Assembly: GCA_028278425.1 (NCBI GenBank)
Contig: JANQEJ010000274.1
Span: 1 to 56,561, forward strand
DNA length: 56,561 nucleotides
Reading direction: 5' to 3'
Origin: Planctomycetota bacterium
Lineage (GTDB): Bacteria > Planctomycetota > UBA1135 > GCA-002686595
Within the stretch, counting starts at the first letter, position 1; the number at the start of each line of letters is the position of its first letter. Positions 1-7,892 of the stretch are shown here, in pieces. The translations under genes were made by a program, and so were the position numbers. The notes beneath the pieces were generated by a model. It made no database searches. It had not been told where the DNA came from and saw only the letters and a list, made by a program, of their open reading frames with translations.

Positions 1-2
1 AC

Positions 3-305
3 GTCATGGGCCGGGCCCTGGCCGACATCCGCATGGTGCCGCCGTCGGTGCCGCTGGTGCCCAACGTCACCGCCGAGGCCACCTCGACCGCAGACGAAAT
101 CCGCCGCCTTTTGGTGACCCAGGTCACCGGCATGGTGCGCTGGCGCGAATCGGTGCTCTACATGAAGGCGCAGGGGGTCGGGGAACTGGTCGAGATCGGC
201 GCCGGCAAGGTACTGACCGGCCTCGCCCGCCGCATCGACCGCGGGCTCAAGGGCCGCGCGGTCGGCACGCCGGCGGACATCGAGGCGCTGATCAAGGATC
301 TCTAA
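3..305 (+). CDS. fabD: Malonyl-CoA:ACP transacylase, C-terminal fragment
   Basis: The frame is open from the window edge to a TAA stop, so only the last ~100 residues are present. FabD moves the malonyl group from CoA to acyl-carrier protein in fatty-acid synthesis. The segment contains the typical late FabD features: VPNVTA, then QVTGMVRWRESV, then a VEIGAGKVLTGL motif close to the C-terminus. It lies 15 bp upstream of a fabG start with a GGAAC-type ribosome site, the usual fabD-fabG order. The wording of both proteins resembles Alphaproteobacteria more than the rest of the window (judged from memory of the families), and the partner gene is broken, so this end may belong to another genome. 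Confidence 0.85.
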   Translation, partial: VMGRALADIRMVPPSVPLVPNVTAEATSTADEIRRLLVTQVTGMVRWRESVLYMKAQGVGELVEIGAGKVLTGLARRIDRGLKGRAVGTPADIEALIKDL

Positions 306-320
306 CAGAGGAACGCAGCC

Positions 321-596
321 ATGTTCGATCTCAGCGGAAAGCGGGCACTGGTCACCGGCGCCTCGGGCGGTATCGGCGGCGCCATCGCCCGGGCCCTCCA
401 TGCCCAAGGTGCCTCGGTCGCCCTGTCGGGCACCCGGGTCGAGGCGCTGGAGAAGGCGGCGGAGGGCCTCGGCGCCGAGCGGGTCCACGTGGTGCCCGGC
501 AACCTTGGCGACCCGGAACGCGCGGTCGCGGTCCTGGAAGCCGCGTGGGGCGCGCGGGACGCCGAAGGCGAGGGCGAGAGCGAGAGCGAAGCCTAG
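321..596 (+). pseudogene. fabG: Truncated fabG (3-oxoacyl-ACP reductase), N-terminal fragment with foreign tail
   Basis: The first ~68 residues are a clear short-chain dehydrogenase start: a TGASGGIGGAIA NADPH-binding motif, a GTR loop and a VVPGNLGD strand. A complete FabG is about 245 residues and needs the NAG, catalytic Ser and YxxxK motifs. None of these is present. After about residue 70 the frame runs into an Ala/Glu/Ser-rich tail and stops at 596. The next DNA belongs to a gene on the opposite strand. Either a real recombination event or, more likely, a chimeric contig joint truncated it. It should not be counted as a functional reductase. Confidence 0.8.
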
Positions 597-611
597 AACG
601 ACGTTGCCCGC
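519..611. other. Probable joint between two unrelated sequences
   Basis: The fabG reading frame stops resembling FabG within about 519-550. The DNA then has a GAGCGAGAGCGAAG-like simple stretch and reaches the stop codon of a minus-strand gene at 612. Nothing recognisable is encoded here. The sudden loss of homology with no insertion sequence or repeat boundary fits a misassembly or an end-joined fragment. The exact breakpoint cannot be fixed by reading alone. Confidence 0.5.
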
Positions 612-1523
612 TCACTGGACATAGGTGACGAGCAGATTGTAGAGCCAGTGGCCAAAGACCAGCCGCGGCAAGCTGCGACTCCACCAGAAGGAGAGCCCGT
701 ACACGACCCCGGAGAAGAAGAGCGACAGGTGATGGTCCAGCGTCGACACGTGGCAGATCGACCACAGCGCGGACGCGGCGAAGATCGCCGGTAGCGGCCG
801 ACCGGTCAACTGCGTCAGCCTGGTCCAGACGTAGACCCGGGCGACGACCTCTTCCTCGAGCGCGAAGACGAGATAGGTCAGCGGCTGCAGCCAAAGCACG
901 AAGGGCTCCGGCTCAGGCGCTGGCGGCCGCTCCAGCACCTCGCCGAGCTCGCCGAACATCGCTGCATAGATGAAGCCGAGCTCGCTCATGAGCAGCATCA
1001 CGAAGGCGAGGCCGGCGATCCACACGAGCTCGAGGGGCAGCCGCCCCCACCTCCAGCCGAGCTTCGCTTGCAAGCCCCCGCGGCGGCCGAGCAGGACGCA
1101 GCACAGAAGCACCGAGCCGAGCGCGACGCTCACGTTCCACAAGGTGTCGACGAGACCGATCGCCTCGCTCGCCGGATACGCGCGGTAATAGAGCCCCGAA
1201 CGAACCACCGGACCCCAGAGAAGGAGAAGCACCGCGCAGAGCTCGGTCGCGAGCCACGTCCGCGAGAGATCGGTCGTCGGGAGCGCGTAGCAACCGATCG
1301 TCTCGCGGCGCGCCTTCGGAGGCCGCGGCGCCTCCCGCCGGAACTCGTCCGGAAGGTCCGCGTGGCACTTCCAGCAGACGGGGAACTCGACGGGATTGCG
1401 CTCGCCGCAGTCGGGGCACACGACCGGGAGCGCCTCGGCTTCGGCGTCGGACGGCGGGCGGGACTGTTCCCCGGGTGGATGCAAGGTTCGCGCTCGGCGG
1501 ACCGCGGCGAGCCGCCTCATCAT
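612..1523 (-). CDS. CPBP-family intramembrane metalloprotease with N-terminal zinc ribbon
   Basis: A 303-residue protein. Residues 36-53 form a zinc ribbon (CPDC and CWKC pairs). Several membrane segments follow from about residue 75. The CPBP (CAAX protease and bacteriocin-processing, Abi) signature is present: EEVVAR at 224-229, a histidine at 258 (WSICH) and HWLYN at 292-296, which supply the metal and catalytic residues of this glutamic-type membrane protease family. The double ATG at 1518-1523 was chosen as start because it directly precedes the ribbon, and because further upstream the frame runs into the divergent SGNH gene. The substrate is unknown. The ribbon may hold a partner or sense metal. 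It is transcribed away from the SGNH hydrolase at 1602. Confidence 0.8.
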   Translation of the reverse strand: MMRRLAAVRRARTLHPPGEQSRPPSDAEAEALPVVCPDCGERNPVEFPVCWKCHADLPDEFRREAPRPPKARRETIGCYALPTTDLSRTWLATELCAVLLLLWGPVVRSGLYYRAYPASEAIGLVDTLWNVSVALGSVLLCCVLLGRRGGLQAKLGWRWGRLPLELVWIAGLAFVMLLMSELGFIYAAMFGELGEVLERPPAPEPEPFVLWLQPLTYLVFALEEEVVARVYVWTRLTQLTGRPLPAIFAASALWSICHVSTLDHHLSLFFSGVVYGLSFWWSRSLPRLVFGHWLYNLLVTYVQ

Positions 1524-1601
1524 GGCACGGAGGCGAACCGCGCTCGAGCGCGTGTCCCGGAACGCCGGCGGACAGTAGGCTGCCCGGTGTCGAGTCGTCG
1601 C

Positions 1602-2672
1602 ATGAGCTCCCCCGTCCGCGCCCTGACGAGTCCGCTGGCCAAGAAGCTCGGCGTGATCGCGGTGTTGTGCGTCCTCCTCGTGCTCGTCCTCGAGCTCGTG
1701 CTGCGCGCGCGCGGCTACGCGACGGTTCCCTCGCTCTACCACGACCCCGAGATCGGAAACCGCTACTACCCGAACCAGGACGGACACATGGTCTCGGTCG
1801 GCGAGGTCGTCGCGACCTTGCGCACGAACTCGCTCGGGTACCGCGGACCGACCTTCCCCCGCGAGAAGAGGCCGGGCGTCACGCGCATCGCGTGCCTGGG
1901 GGATTCCTACACCTTCGGGATCGGGGTCAGCGAGGGCGCGACGTACCCCGAGGTGCTCGCGGAGCTGCTCGGCGCCGAGCGGGTGGTCGAGGTGCTGAAC
2001 TTCGGCTTCGCGGGCTACAACACCGAGAACGAGCTCCGCTGCTACCTGCACCTCGCGCGCGACTACGCGCCCGACGTCGTCGTCCTCGGACATACGCTGG
2101 ACGACGTGGCGCCGATGGCCGCCGGCGTCCCCCACTCCGACGCGCTCCCCTTTCGCCTGCTCGGGCGGACGGCGCTGCTCGACGCGTTCAACCGCCACCT
2201 GCGCTGGCGCATCGGCGTGTTCGAGACGCGGGAGACGGACGAGGAGCGGGAGTTCCGGCTCGCCTACGAGGCGAAGATCCTCGCCGTTCAGCTACAGCCG
2301 GACTCGAAGCTGGCCCGGCCGTACTGGCAGCGCTCGATGAAGGCGATGCACGAGCTCTGCGCCGCGGTCGAGGCGGACGGCGGTCGGATGCTCGTCGTGC
2401 TGTTCCCCGCCGCGCACCAGATCCACGCGCTGCGCAAGGCGAAGGCGGCGGGGAATCATGCCGGCGTGCTCGCGCTCAAGGGCAAACCCCAGCGCACGAT
2501 CGGGGAGCGGCTCGCCGCGCGCGGCGTTCCCTGCTTGAACCTGACCGACTGCTTCACCGACGCGGACGAGGAGCCGCTGTCCGACTTCGCCCCCGGACAC
2601 CCCGGCGTCTTCGGGTACCGCCTCCTGGCCGAGCGGATCGCCGCGGCGCTGACCGAGCGCGGCCTCCTTTGA
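1602..2672 (+). CDS. SGNH/GDSL-family hydrolase, membrane-anchored
   Basis: A 356-residue protein with one N-terminal membrane anchor (about residues 18-36) and an extracytoplasmic SGNH hydrolase domain. Block I is GDSYTFG with the nucleophile at Ser102. Block II is the NFGFAGYNT stretch. The C-terminal DFAPGHPG supplies Asp328 and His333. The usual GxND of block III is replaced by GHTLDD, a divergent oxyanion element. Such enzymes are esterases or O-acyl transferases acting on exported glycans or lipids; the substrate is not visible here. It starts at an ATG 78 bp from the divergent CPBP gene. Its TGA lies tail-to-tail, 1 bp from the stop of a second, larger SGNH protein. Confidence 0.85.
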   Translation: MSSPVRALTSPLAKKLGVIAVLCVLLVLVLELVLRARGYATVPSLYHDPEIGNRYYPNQDGHMVSVGEVVATLRTNSLGYRGPTFPREKRPGVTRIACLGDSYTFGIGVSEGATYPEVLAELLGAERVVEVLNFGFAGYNTENELRCYLHLARDYAPDVVVLGHTLDDVAPMAAGVPHSDALPFRLLGRTALLDAFNRHLRWRIGVFETRETDEEREFRLAYEAKILAVQLQPDSKLARPYWQRSMKAMHELCAAVEADGGRMLVVLFPAAHQIHALRKAKAAGNHAGVLALKGKPQRTIGERLAARGVPCLNLTDCFTDADEEPLSDFAPGHPGVFGYRLLAERIAAALTERGLL

Positions 2673-2673
2673 G

Positions 2674-4308
2674 TCAGGGCGCGCGATCGCGGAGCAGGAG
2701 CTCGAGGTTCGCGCGGACGCGCGCGTCGCCTCCGGAGAGCTCCAGCGCGCGGCGGTAGTCCCGCGCCGCGTCCGCCGCTCCGTCCGGCCGGAAGAAGGCG
2801 GCGTTGCCGCGGTAGACCAGCGCGGCAACGTCGTCGGGATCGGCGGCCAGGATCCCGTCGAGGTCGTCGAGCAGCTTGTCGTACTTCCACAGGTCGCGGT
2901 CGCGGATGCGAGCGAGGTCGGGGCCGACGCCGAGCCATTCTCCCACCTCCCACGGGTCCTCCTCGAGCAGCTCGAGCGCGGCGAGGGCGGCCTCGACGTA
3001 GGCGTCGACGACGCCGTCCCCGTCCCGGGGAAGGATGCCCGCGTCTTGCAGCTTCTCGGCGATGCCGCCCGCGACGAGCACCGCGGCCCGGGGGGTCATG
3101 TGGACGTAGTCGTAGAACTCCGCGAAGCCCACGATGCCGTGCCGCGCGTGCGACGACAGCAGCGCGACGGTGTCGAGGTGAGACGCTCCGCGCCTCTCCG
3201 CGACCGCCCGCACGCGCTCGTTCATCCGGTCGAGCGCGCGCCGCAGGTGCGGGTCGGCGTTCATCGCCGCGCGGTAGTCCGCCCGCGCGCGATCGAAGCG
3301 CGCGAGCCGCTCGTGCGCGACCGCCCGGCGGAAGAGCCACTCGTGGCGCTCCTTGTCGGAGGCGGCGGCGAGCCGCGCGTCGAGCTCCGCGACGACGCTC
3401 TCCCAGTCCTCCGGCGCCGCGGCCCGTCCGCCGATCAGCTCCGCCGTCCAATCCGGGTCGAGGTCTTCCCGCCCGCGCCACTCCCAGTTGGACGCCACCG
3501 ACAGAAGGAGCAACGGCACGCCGGCGTCCCGCGCGGTGCGCGCGACCGCGTCGAGGTTCCGCTCGTACTCGTCCACCACCCGGTCGACCTCGCCGGCGTC
3601 CATCTCGATCGCGCGCACGATCTCGCGCTGCGTCAGGCGCAGCTCGCGCTGGGCGGCGTCGTGCTCGGCCAGGTCGCGGGCCGGAGGCTCTGGCCGCGCG
3701 CCGCTCAAGAGTCGGAACAGGTGCGTCTCGCCCAAGGCCGCGCGCGCCCGCGCGACGGGGCCCCGCGTCGCGCGGGCGTACTTCTCGGCGTGGGGCTCGA
3801 GGAACTCGTTGTTCCCCGAATAGACGACGAGCAGGTCGGGCTCGTACCGCGCGCAGACGTCCTCCGCCGCCTGCCGCACCTGCCGCGAGGAGATCGCGAC
3901 GATGCCCAGGTTGACCACGGCGACCCTTCGCTCGGGGAGGAGCTCCGCGCAGATGCGCTCGAGGTGCCGCGCGAAGGTGACGTTCGGGCTGAAGCCGAGC
4001 CCGGCCGCGGCCGAGCCACCGAGCACGAACACGCGGAGCTCGTCGGCCCCCTTCGCGCGGGAGAGCGCGCGGTACGGCAGGCGCGGGTCGACGGTGGCGA
4101 AGACCGGCGTGCCGTCCGGGCGTTCGGCGGGGCGCAGGAGGGGCGGGTCGATCCGCTGGTAGGCGAGCGTCGTCCTCGACGGGTCCGGGGCGCCCAGCCC
4201 GAAGAGGCGCAGCACGCCCTCCAGCGCGACGACCATCAGGAGCCCGGCGGCGACGGCCCCGAGCGTCAGGCGCAGCCTCGCCGGGAAGAGGGAGCGGCGC
4301 GCGCCCAT
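2674..4308 (-). CDS. SGNH hydrolase-like protein with TPR-like C-terminal region
   Basis: A 544-residue membrane-anchored protein (hydrophobic segment about residues 14-33). The SGNH domain starts at VFVLGGSAAAG with Ser99 as nucleophile. It continues with VVNLGIV, YSGNNEF (block III) and DYVHMT near the end of the catalytic part. Between blocks there is a long helical insertion with TPR-like repeats (residues about 290-370), and another TPR-like pair closes the protein (about 470-544). This architecture is common in planctomycetes and related phyla and is thought to modify exported polymers. The ATG at 4308 follows 5 bp after the stop of a small membrane protein, so the two are probably co-transcribed. 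Confidence 0.8.
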   Translation of the reverse strand: MGARRSLFPARLRLTLGAVAAGLLMVVALEGVLRLFGLGAPDPSRTTLAYQRIDPPLLRPAERPDGTPVFATVDPRLPYRALSRAKGADELRVFVLGGSAAAGLGFSPNVTFARHLERICAELLPERRVAVVNLGIVAISSRQVRQAAEDVCARYEPDLLVVYSGNNEFLEPHAEKYARATRGPVARARAALGETHLFRLLSGARPEPPARDLAEHDAAQRELRLTQREIVRAIEMDAGEVDRVVDEYERNLDAVARTARDAGVPLLLLSVASNWEWRGREDLDPDWTAELIGGRAAAPEDWESVVAELDARLAAASDKERHEWLFRRAVAHERLARFDRARADYRAAMNADPHLRRALDRMNERVRAVAERRGASHLDTVALLSSHARHGIVGFAEFYDYVHMTPRAAVLVAGGIAEKLQDAGILPRDGDGVVDAYVEAALAALELLEEDPWEVGEWLGVGPDLARIRDRDLWKYDKLLDDLDGILAADPDDVAALVYRGNAAFFRPDGAADAARDYRRALELSGGDARVRANLELLLRDRAP

Positions 4309-4313
4309 CGGGC

Positions 4314-4469
4314 TCAGTCGAAGCCTTCGTACACGAAGGGGATGCGTCCGTCTCCGCCCAGGAACACCAGGGCGAGGAGCCCGGCCAGGATCAGCCCGAA
4401 GACGATCAGGGCGAGCTTGAGGAAGCGCTGGAACTCCCCCCCCTCGGCGGGGGGCTTCGGGGCTGCCAT
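4314..4469 (-). CDS. Small single-pass membrane protein (51 aa)
   Basis: A 51-residue protein with a Pro/Ala-rich start, an amphipathic GEFQRFLK stretch and one strong membrane helix (about residues 17-38), followed by a short tail. It ends 5 bp before the start of the SGNH/TPR gene, which supports real translation and co-transcription. No family was recognised. A structural or accessory role for the downstream membrane-anchored hydrolase is possible but is only an inference from position. Confidence 0.6.
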   Translation of the reverse strand: MAAPKPPAEGGEFQRFLKLALIVFGLILAGLLALVFLGGDGRIPFVYEGFD

Positions 4470-4568
4470 GTCCGGATCGAACCACAAGAGCCGCCGCCTG
4501 TCTACGACCGCCGTACGAACGGCTCCGGGTTGCGTCCGCGGGTGCAAGGCCTCACGATCGCGGGCCGG

Positions 4569-5096
4569 ATGAGACCTCCCGCTCGAATCGCGTCGCTCGC
4601 CGCGGCGCTCCTGGTTTCGAGCTGCTCCGCGGTTTCGACGAGCTTCGACTACGACGTCGGGGCGGACTTCGCGCGGCTCCAGACGTACGCGTGGGTCCCC
4701 GTCGAGCACGACGAGGAGACGATCAGCGAGCTGGTCCTCAAGCGCGTCGAGTCCTCCGTGCACGACGTCCTGACCGCCAAGGGATACCGCCGCGTCGCCG
4801 ACGACCCGGACTTCTTCATCCACACGCACGTCTCGCGGCGCGAGCGCACCCGCGTCACCGAGCACGGGCCGCGCTACGACTACCGCGGTTGGGCCGGATA
4901 TGACGTCGAGGTCTACTCCTACGAGGAGGGCACGCTGATCCTCGACGTGGAGGACGCGGCCACCGACGCGCTGATCTGGCGCGGGACGGCGCGCCGGGCG
5001 ATCAACACGAGCTGGACGCCCGAGCAGATCACCGAGCGCGTGCGCGAGGCGGTCGAAACGGTGCTGGCCGAGTTTCCGCCGCCGGCGGAAGGCTGA
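4569..5096 (+). CDS. DUF4136-type lipoprotein
   Basis: A 175-residue lipoprotein. The signal peptide ends in a lipobox (LLVSSC, Cys about residue 19), and the mature part begins with the FDYDVGADFARLQTYAW pattern typical of DUF4136 proteins, which continue with repeated strand-helix elements and a late IWRGTA motif. These proteins are outer-membrane or periplasmic lipoproteins of unknown function. The ATG at 4569 is preferred over one 13 codons upstream because it places the signal peptide at the N-terminus. No partner gene is evident; its neighbours on both sides are independent units. Confidence 0.85.
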   Translation: MRPPARIASLAAALLVSSCSAVSTSFDYDVGADFARLQTYAWVPVEHDEETISELVLKRVESSVHDVLTAKGYRRVADDPDFFIHTHVSRRERTRVTEHGPRYDYRGWAGYDVEVYSYEEGTLILDVEDAATDALIWRGTARRAINTSWTPEQITERVREAVETVLAEFPPPAEG

Positions 5097-5215
5097 CGGG
5101 CGGCTCGCCCCGCCGGCCGCGGCCGCGGGTTACGCACTGCGCCGCATGGCCGGCCGCGCCTTGCGCTCCTTAGGGTGAAGCTGGCTCGTCGTATCCCTCC
5201 ACCGCGCTCATCGCC

Positions 5216-5851
5216 ATGAAGAAGCTCCCGACCCTCCTCTCGCTCGCGCTCCTCTGCTCGGCGTCCGCCGCCCAGACCGTCACGGTTGCCGGCAAGCTCG
5301 AGCAGCCCTTCGTGCAGCCCCCGTGCGGGCTTCCGTTCGACGTGTACGAGCTCGACAGCACGGGCGTGTACGTCAGCACGGCCGGGCTTCCCGTCGACCC
5401 GTTCCTCGATCTCGACGTCCAGGTCACCGGGCCGCTCCTCTCCGGAACGCCGTGCAACGTCATCGATCCCGTCGGCGTCGTTCCGGCGTCCTACGTGCTC
5501 GAGACCTGCGGCGGCGGCGCCCTCGGCTGTCCGGCGCGCGTCAAGCTGCACTCGAGCGGCGGCGGCCTCTTCGCGCTCTTCATGGCGCTCGACAACGGGC
5601 TCGTGCCGCTCGGCCCGGTCGGCTCGTTCGTGCTCGATCCCGGCGGGCTCTCGACCCTCGCAACCGGCGTCGAGATGGGTCCGACGACGCAGCTCGACTT
5701 CGTCATCCCGCTGGACCCGTCGGTCCTGCTCCTGACCTTCCTGCTGCAGGCGGGCCGCGTCGAGCCGGCCACCGGCGTGCTCGAGCTCTCGACCGCAGGA
5801 TCGGTCTGGGCGGGCACGTACACCACGCCGTGCCACATCCCGACGTGTTAG
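5216..5851 (+). CDS. Secreted cysteine-containing protein, paralogue of the protein at 29299-29949
   Basis: A 211-residue protein with a clear signal peptide cleaved after about SASAAQ. The mature protein has a central LGCPxR motif in a Cys-rich segment. A strand-rich segment follows, with FALFMAL, GPVGSFVLDPG, VIPLDPS and FLLQAGR blocks. It ends on a cysteine (CHIPTC). The order and spacing of these blocks match the protein at 29299-29949, so the two are paralogues. No enzymatic motif is seen; an extracellular structural or adhesion role is a guess. Its stop codon overlaps by 3-4 bp with the stop of the minus-strand TPR gene. Confidence 0.75.
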   Translation: MKKLPTLLSLALLCSASAAQTVTVAGKLEQPFVQPPCGLPFDVYELDSTGVYVSTAGLPVDPFLDLDVQVTGPLLSGTPCNVIDPVGVVPASYVLETCGGGALGCPARVKLHSSGGGLFALFMALDNGLVPLGPVGSFVLDPGGLSTLATGVEMGPTTQLDFVIPLDPSVLLLTFLLQAGRVEPATGVLELSTAGSVWAGTYTTPCHIPTC

Positions 5852-7245
5852 CGATCGTCGTCCGGCGGCGCTGACTCGGGCTCGTCCGGCAACAGCTCCG
5901 CGCGGAGGTTCGCGAAGGCGTCTCCCGCGAGGGCCGAGCCCGCGTCCACGTCGTCGAGGAAGGTCGCCGGCTCGTACCCCTGACGCAGGCACTCCTCCAG
6001 GGCACCGCGACAGGCGGCGACGTCGCCGGCCACGGCGCCGACGATGACCTCGTAGTACGGATCCCCGTCGCGCGCGGTGGACGCCGCCGCCTCCCGCTGC
6101 GCCTCCGCGAGCCGGTCGGCTCGCACCAGGGACCGCACCAGCAGGTTCTCCAGTCTTCCGAGCCGCTCGCCGTCGTTGTCCCGGAGGATCCGTTCGCGCT
6201 CCGCGAGCAGGAGCGACGCGGCCCCGTCGTTGTCGCCCTCCGCGAAGAGCAGCTCCGCCCGGTACAAGGGCAGGGCGTCGTCGTCCGGCAACGACCGCTC
6301 GTGTCGCGCGATCAGCTCCCGGAGAAGCTCCGTCTCCTCCGCGTCGGCCAGGCCGCTCGCGATGTACTCGAACGCGAAGTCGACGGCCACGGGATCGCCG
6401 TAGCCGTCGAGCGGACGATCGAGCTCGAACAGGCAGTCGAGGTAGGCCCAGCAGTAGTACTCGAGCCCGTCCTCTTCGCCGACCCGCGGAATCACGGCGG
6501 CGAGCTCTTCGGCCGCGCCGTCCCAGTCCTCGCGGAGCATCGCCGCCTGCGCCCCGTAGTAGCCGACGTTCGGATCCTCCGGCGCGATCCTCCGGTAGGC
6601 CTCGACGACGACCTCCATCGCGGCGGCGTCCTCGCCGTCCAGGAAGTGGGCGGCGATGGTCTCGAAGTGCTGCTCGGGTCCGATGAGGCGCGCGAAGTGC
6701 GCGGCGATCTCGTCCTTCTCCTCCGCCGGGAGCGCGAGCCCGAGGGCGGCGAGGTTGTCGAAGCTCGAAGGGTCGTCGACGAGACCGTTGCGGTAGGCCT
6801 CCAGCGCCTCGTCCGTTCGGTCGAGCTCTTCCAGGCAAAGCCCGATCACGTGGTAGGCGTCCGCGTCGCCGCCGAGGAGCGCGAGGAAGGCTTCCGCCTC
6901 GACGATCGCCTCCTCGTAGCGCTCGGTCCCGAGATACAGCGTCGCCCGGAGCATCTTCAGGTACGGCAGCTCGGGGTCGGCCATCTGCGCGGCCTCGAGG
7001 TCCACACCGGCCTCGTCGTATCGCTCGAGCATGAGATAGGTCGCGGCGGAGGTCATCCGCAGGTATCCGTGAAGCTCATCGGGGAACCGGCCGGCCAGCA
7101 CGTCGTCCAGGACCTCGCGGGCTTCCGCGACCTCGTCGGCGAAGATGTGCTCGCTGATGAGCACCATCTTCGGGCCGAGGTCCGGGTCGAAGCCGCCCTC
7201 CTTGCCCCAGCGCATGCCCATGCCGATCAGGGCCGAGAGCCTCAT
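5848..7245 (-). CDS. TPR-repeat protein; probably the 3' part of a frameshifted lipoprotein gene
   Basis: A 465-residue soluble, acidic protein made of helix pairs with TPR character (for example YLMLERYDEAG, YLGTERYEEAI, GLCLEELDRTDEAL, MLREDWDGAA) and a disordered acidic tail. It has no signal peptide, and its first ATG sits 170 bp inside the upstream lipoprotein frame. The residues after the ATG (MRLSALIGMGMRW) look like the inside of a domain rather than a start. Shifting frame by one base in the C/G run at 7246-7253 joins it to the lipoprotein, giving a ~660-residue exported TPR protein. TPR solenoids bind protein partners; the partner is unknown. Confidence 0.7.
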   Translation of the reverse strand: MRLSALIGMGMRWGKEGGFDPDLGPKMVLISEHIFADEVAEAREVLDDVLAGRFPDELHGYLRMTSAATYLMLERYDEAGVDLEAAQMADPELPYLKMLRATLYLGTERYEEAIVEAEAFLALLGGDADAYHVIGLCLEELDRTDEALEAYRNGLVDDPSSFDNLAALGLALPAEEKDEIAAHFARLIGPEQHFETIAAHFLDGEDAAAMEVVVEAYRRIAPEDPNVGYYGAQAAMLREDWDGAAEELAAVIPRVGEEDGLEYYCWAYLDCLFELDRPLDGYGDPVAVDFAFEYIASGLADAEETELLRELIARHERSLPDDDALPLYRAELLFAEGDNDGAASLLLAERERILRDNDGERLGRLENLLVRSLVRADRLAEAQREAAASTARDGDPYYEVIVGAVAGDVAACRGALEECLRQGYEPATFLDDVDAGSALAGDAFANLRAELLPDEPESAPPDDDR

Positions 7246-7828
7246 CCCGCCCCTGCAGGTCTTCGTAGTCGTAGGCGCGCCAGCCGTCTCCGTCCCGCGT
7301 GAGCCACCAGCGGGACTTCGAGCAGTAGCCGTCGCGATCCCGCTCGCGCAGGTAGACGACGACCTCGTCGCCGTCGTTGAAGAACTTCATCGCGCCGACG
7401 CGGTGGCTGACCCAGAGCCAGGCTTCCTGACTCTCGAACAGATCCGCTCGTTTGGCGTGGATCTGCCGGGCGAACGCCCTTCGGCGCACGGCCGGCACGG
7501 AGCCGCTCGGCGCGCCGTCGTAGACGGCGTCGACCATGCGCTCGAAGTCGAAGAGGTCGCCGAACGCCGCGGGCGTCTCCTGGCTCGCCTCGCAGAGTCG
7601 GTCCAGGAAGCGGTGGACGCCCTCCTCGACGGCCGCGTTCGGATCTTCCGCCGCGGGAACCGGCGGTTCCGGTTCCGCCGCCGCGTCGGACGGCTCCTCG
7701 CCGACCTCGGGGAAGGCCTCGCGGACCTCGCGGTGCTTCTCTTCCTTCGTCTGCGCGTATTCGGCGGGTTTGGCGCAACCGGCAAACACCGCGGCGCAAG
7801 CGAGCGCGAGCGCGAATGGGAATCGCAT
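7076..7828 (-). CDS. Lipoprotein, probable 5' part of the frameshifted TPR gene
   Basis: The N-terminus is a lipoprotein signal with lipobox FAGC (Cys about residue 18), a charged Pro/Glu-rich linker, and a compact domain (about residues 68-190) rich in aromatic residues ending WRAYDYEDLQG. From there (position ~7250 down to 7076) the frame reads an Arg/Gly/Pro-only sequence typical of an out-of-frame GC-rich reading, while the TPR frame opens at the same point. I therefore take 7076-7245 as not truly translated in this frame. The function is unknown; the mature protein would sit in the membrane facing the periplasm. Confidence 0.65.
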   Translation of the reverse strand: MRFPFALALACAAVFAGCAKPAEYAQTKEEKHREVREAFPEVGEEPSDAAAEPEPPVPAAEDPNAAVEEGVHRFLDRLCEASQETPAAFGDLFDFERMVDAVYDGAPSGSVPAVRRRAFARQIHAKRADLFESQEAWLWVSHRVGAMKFFNDGDEVVVYLRERDRDGYCSKSRWWLTRDGDGWRAYDYEDLQGRDEALGPDRHGHALGQGGRLRPGPRPEDGAHQRAHLRRRGRGSPRGPGRRAGRPVPR

Positions 7829-7892
7829 CGGCCTCTCCTCTCGTCCGCCCGAGTCTAGGTCCTCCGGGACGCTCGCGCAGCTCCCGCGCGCG

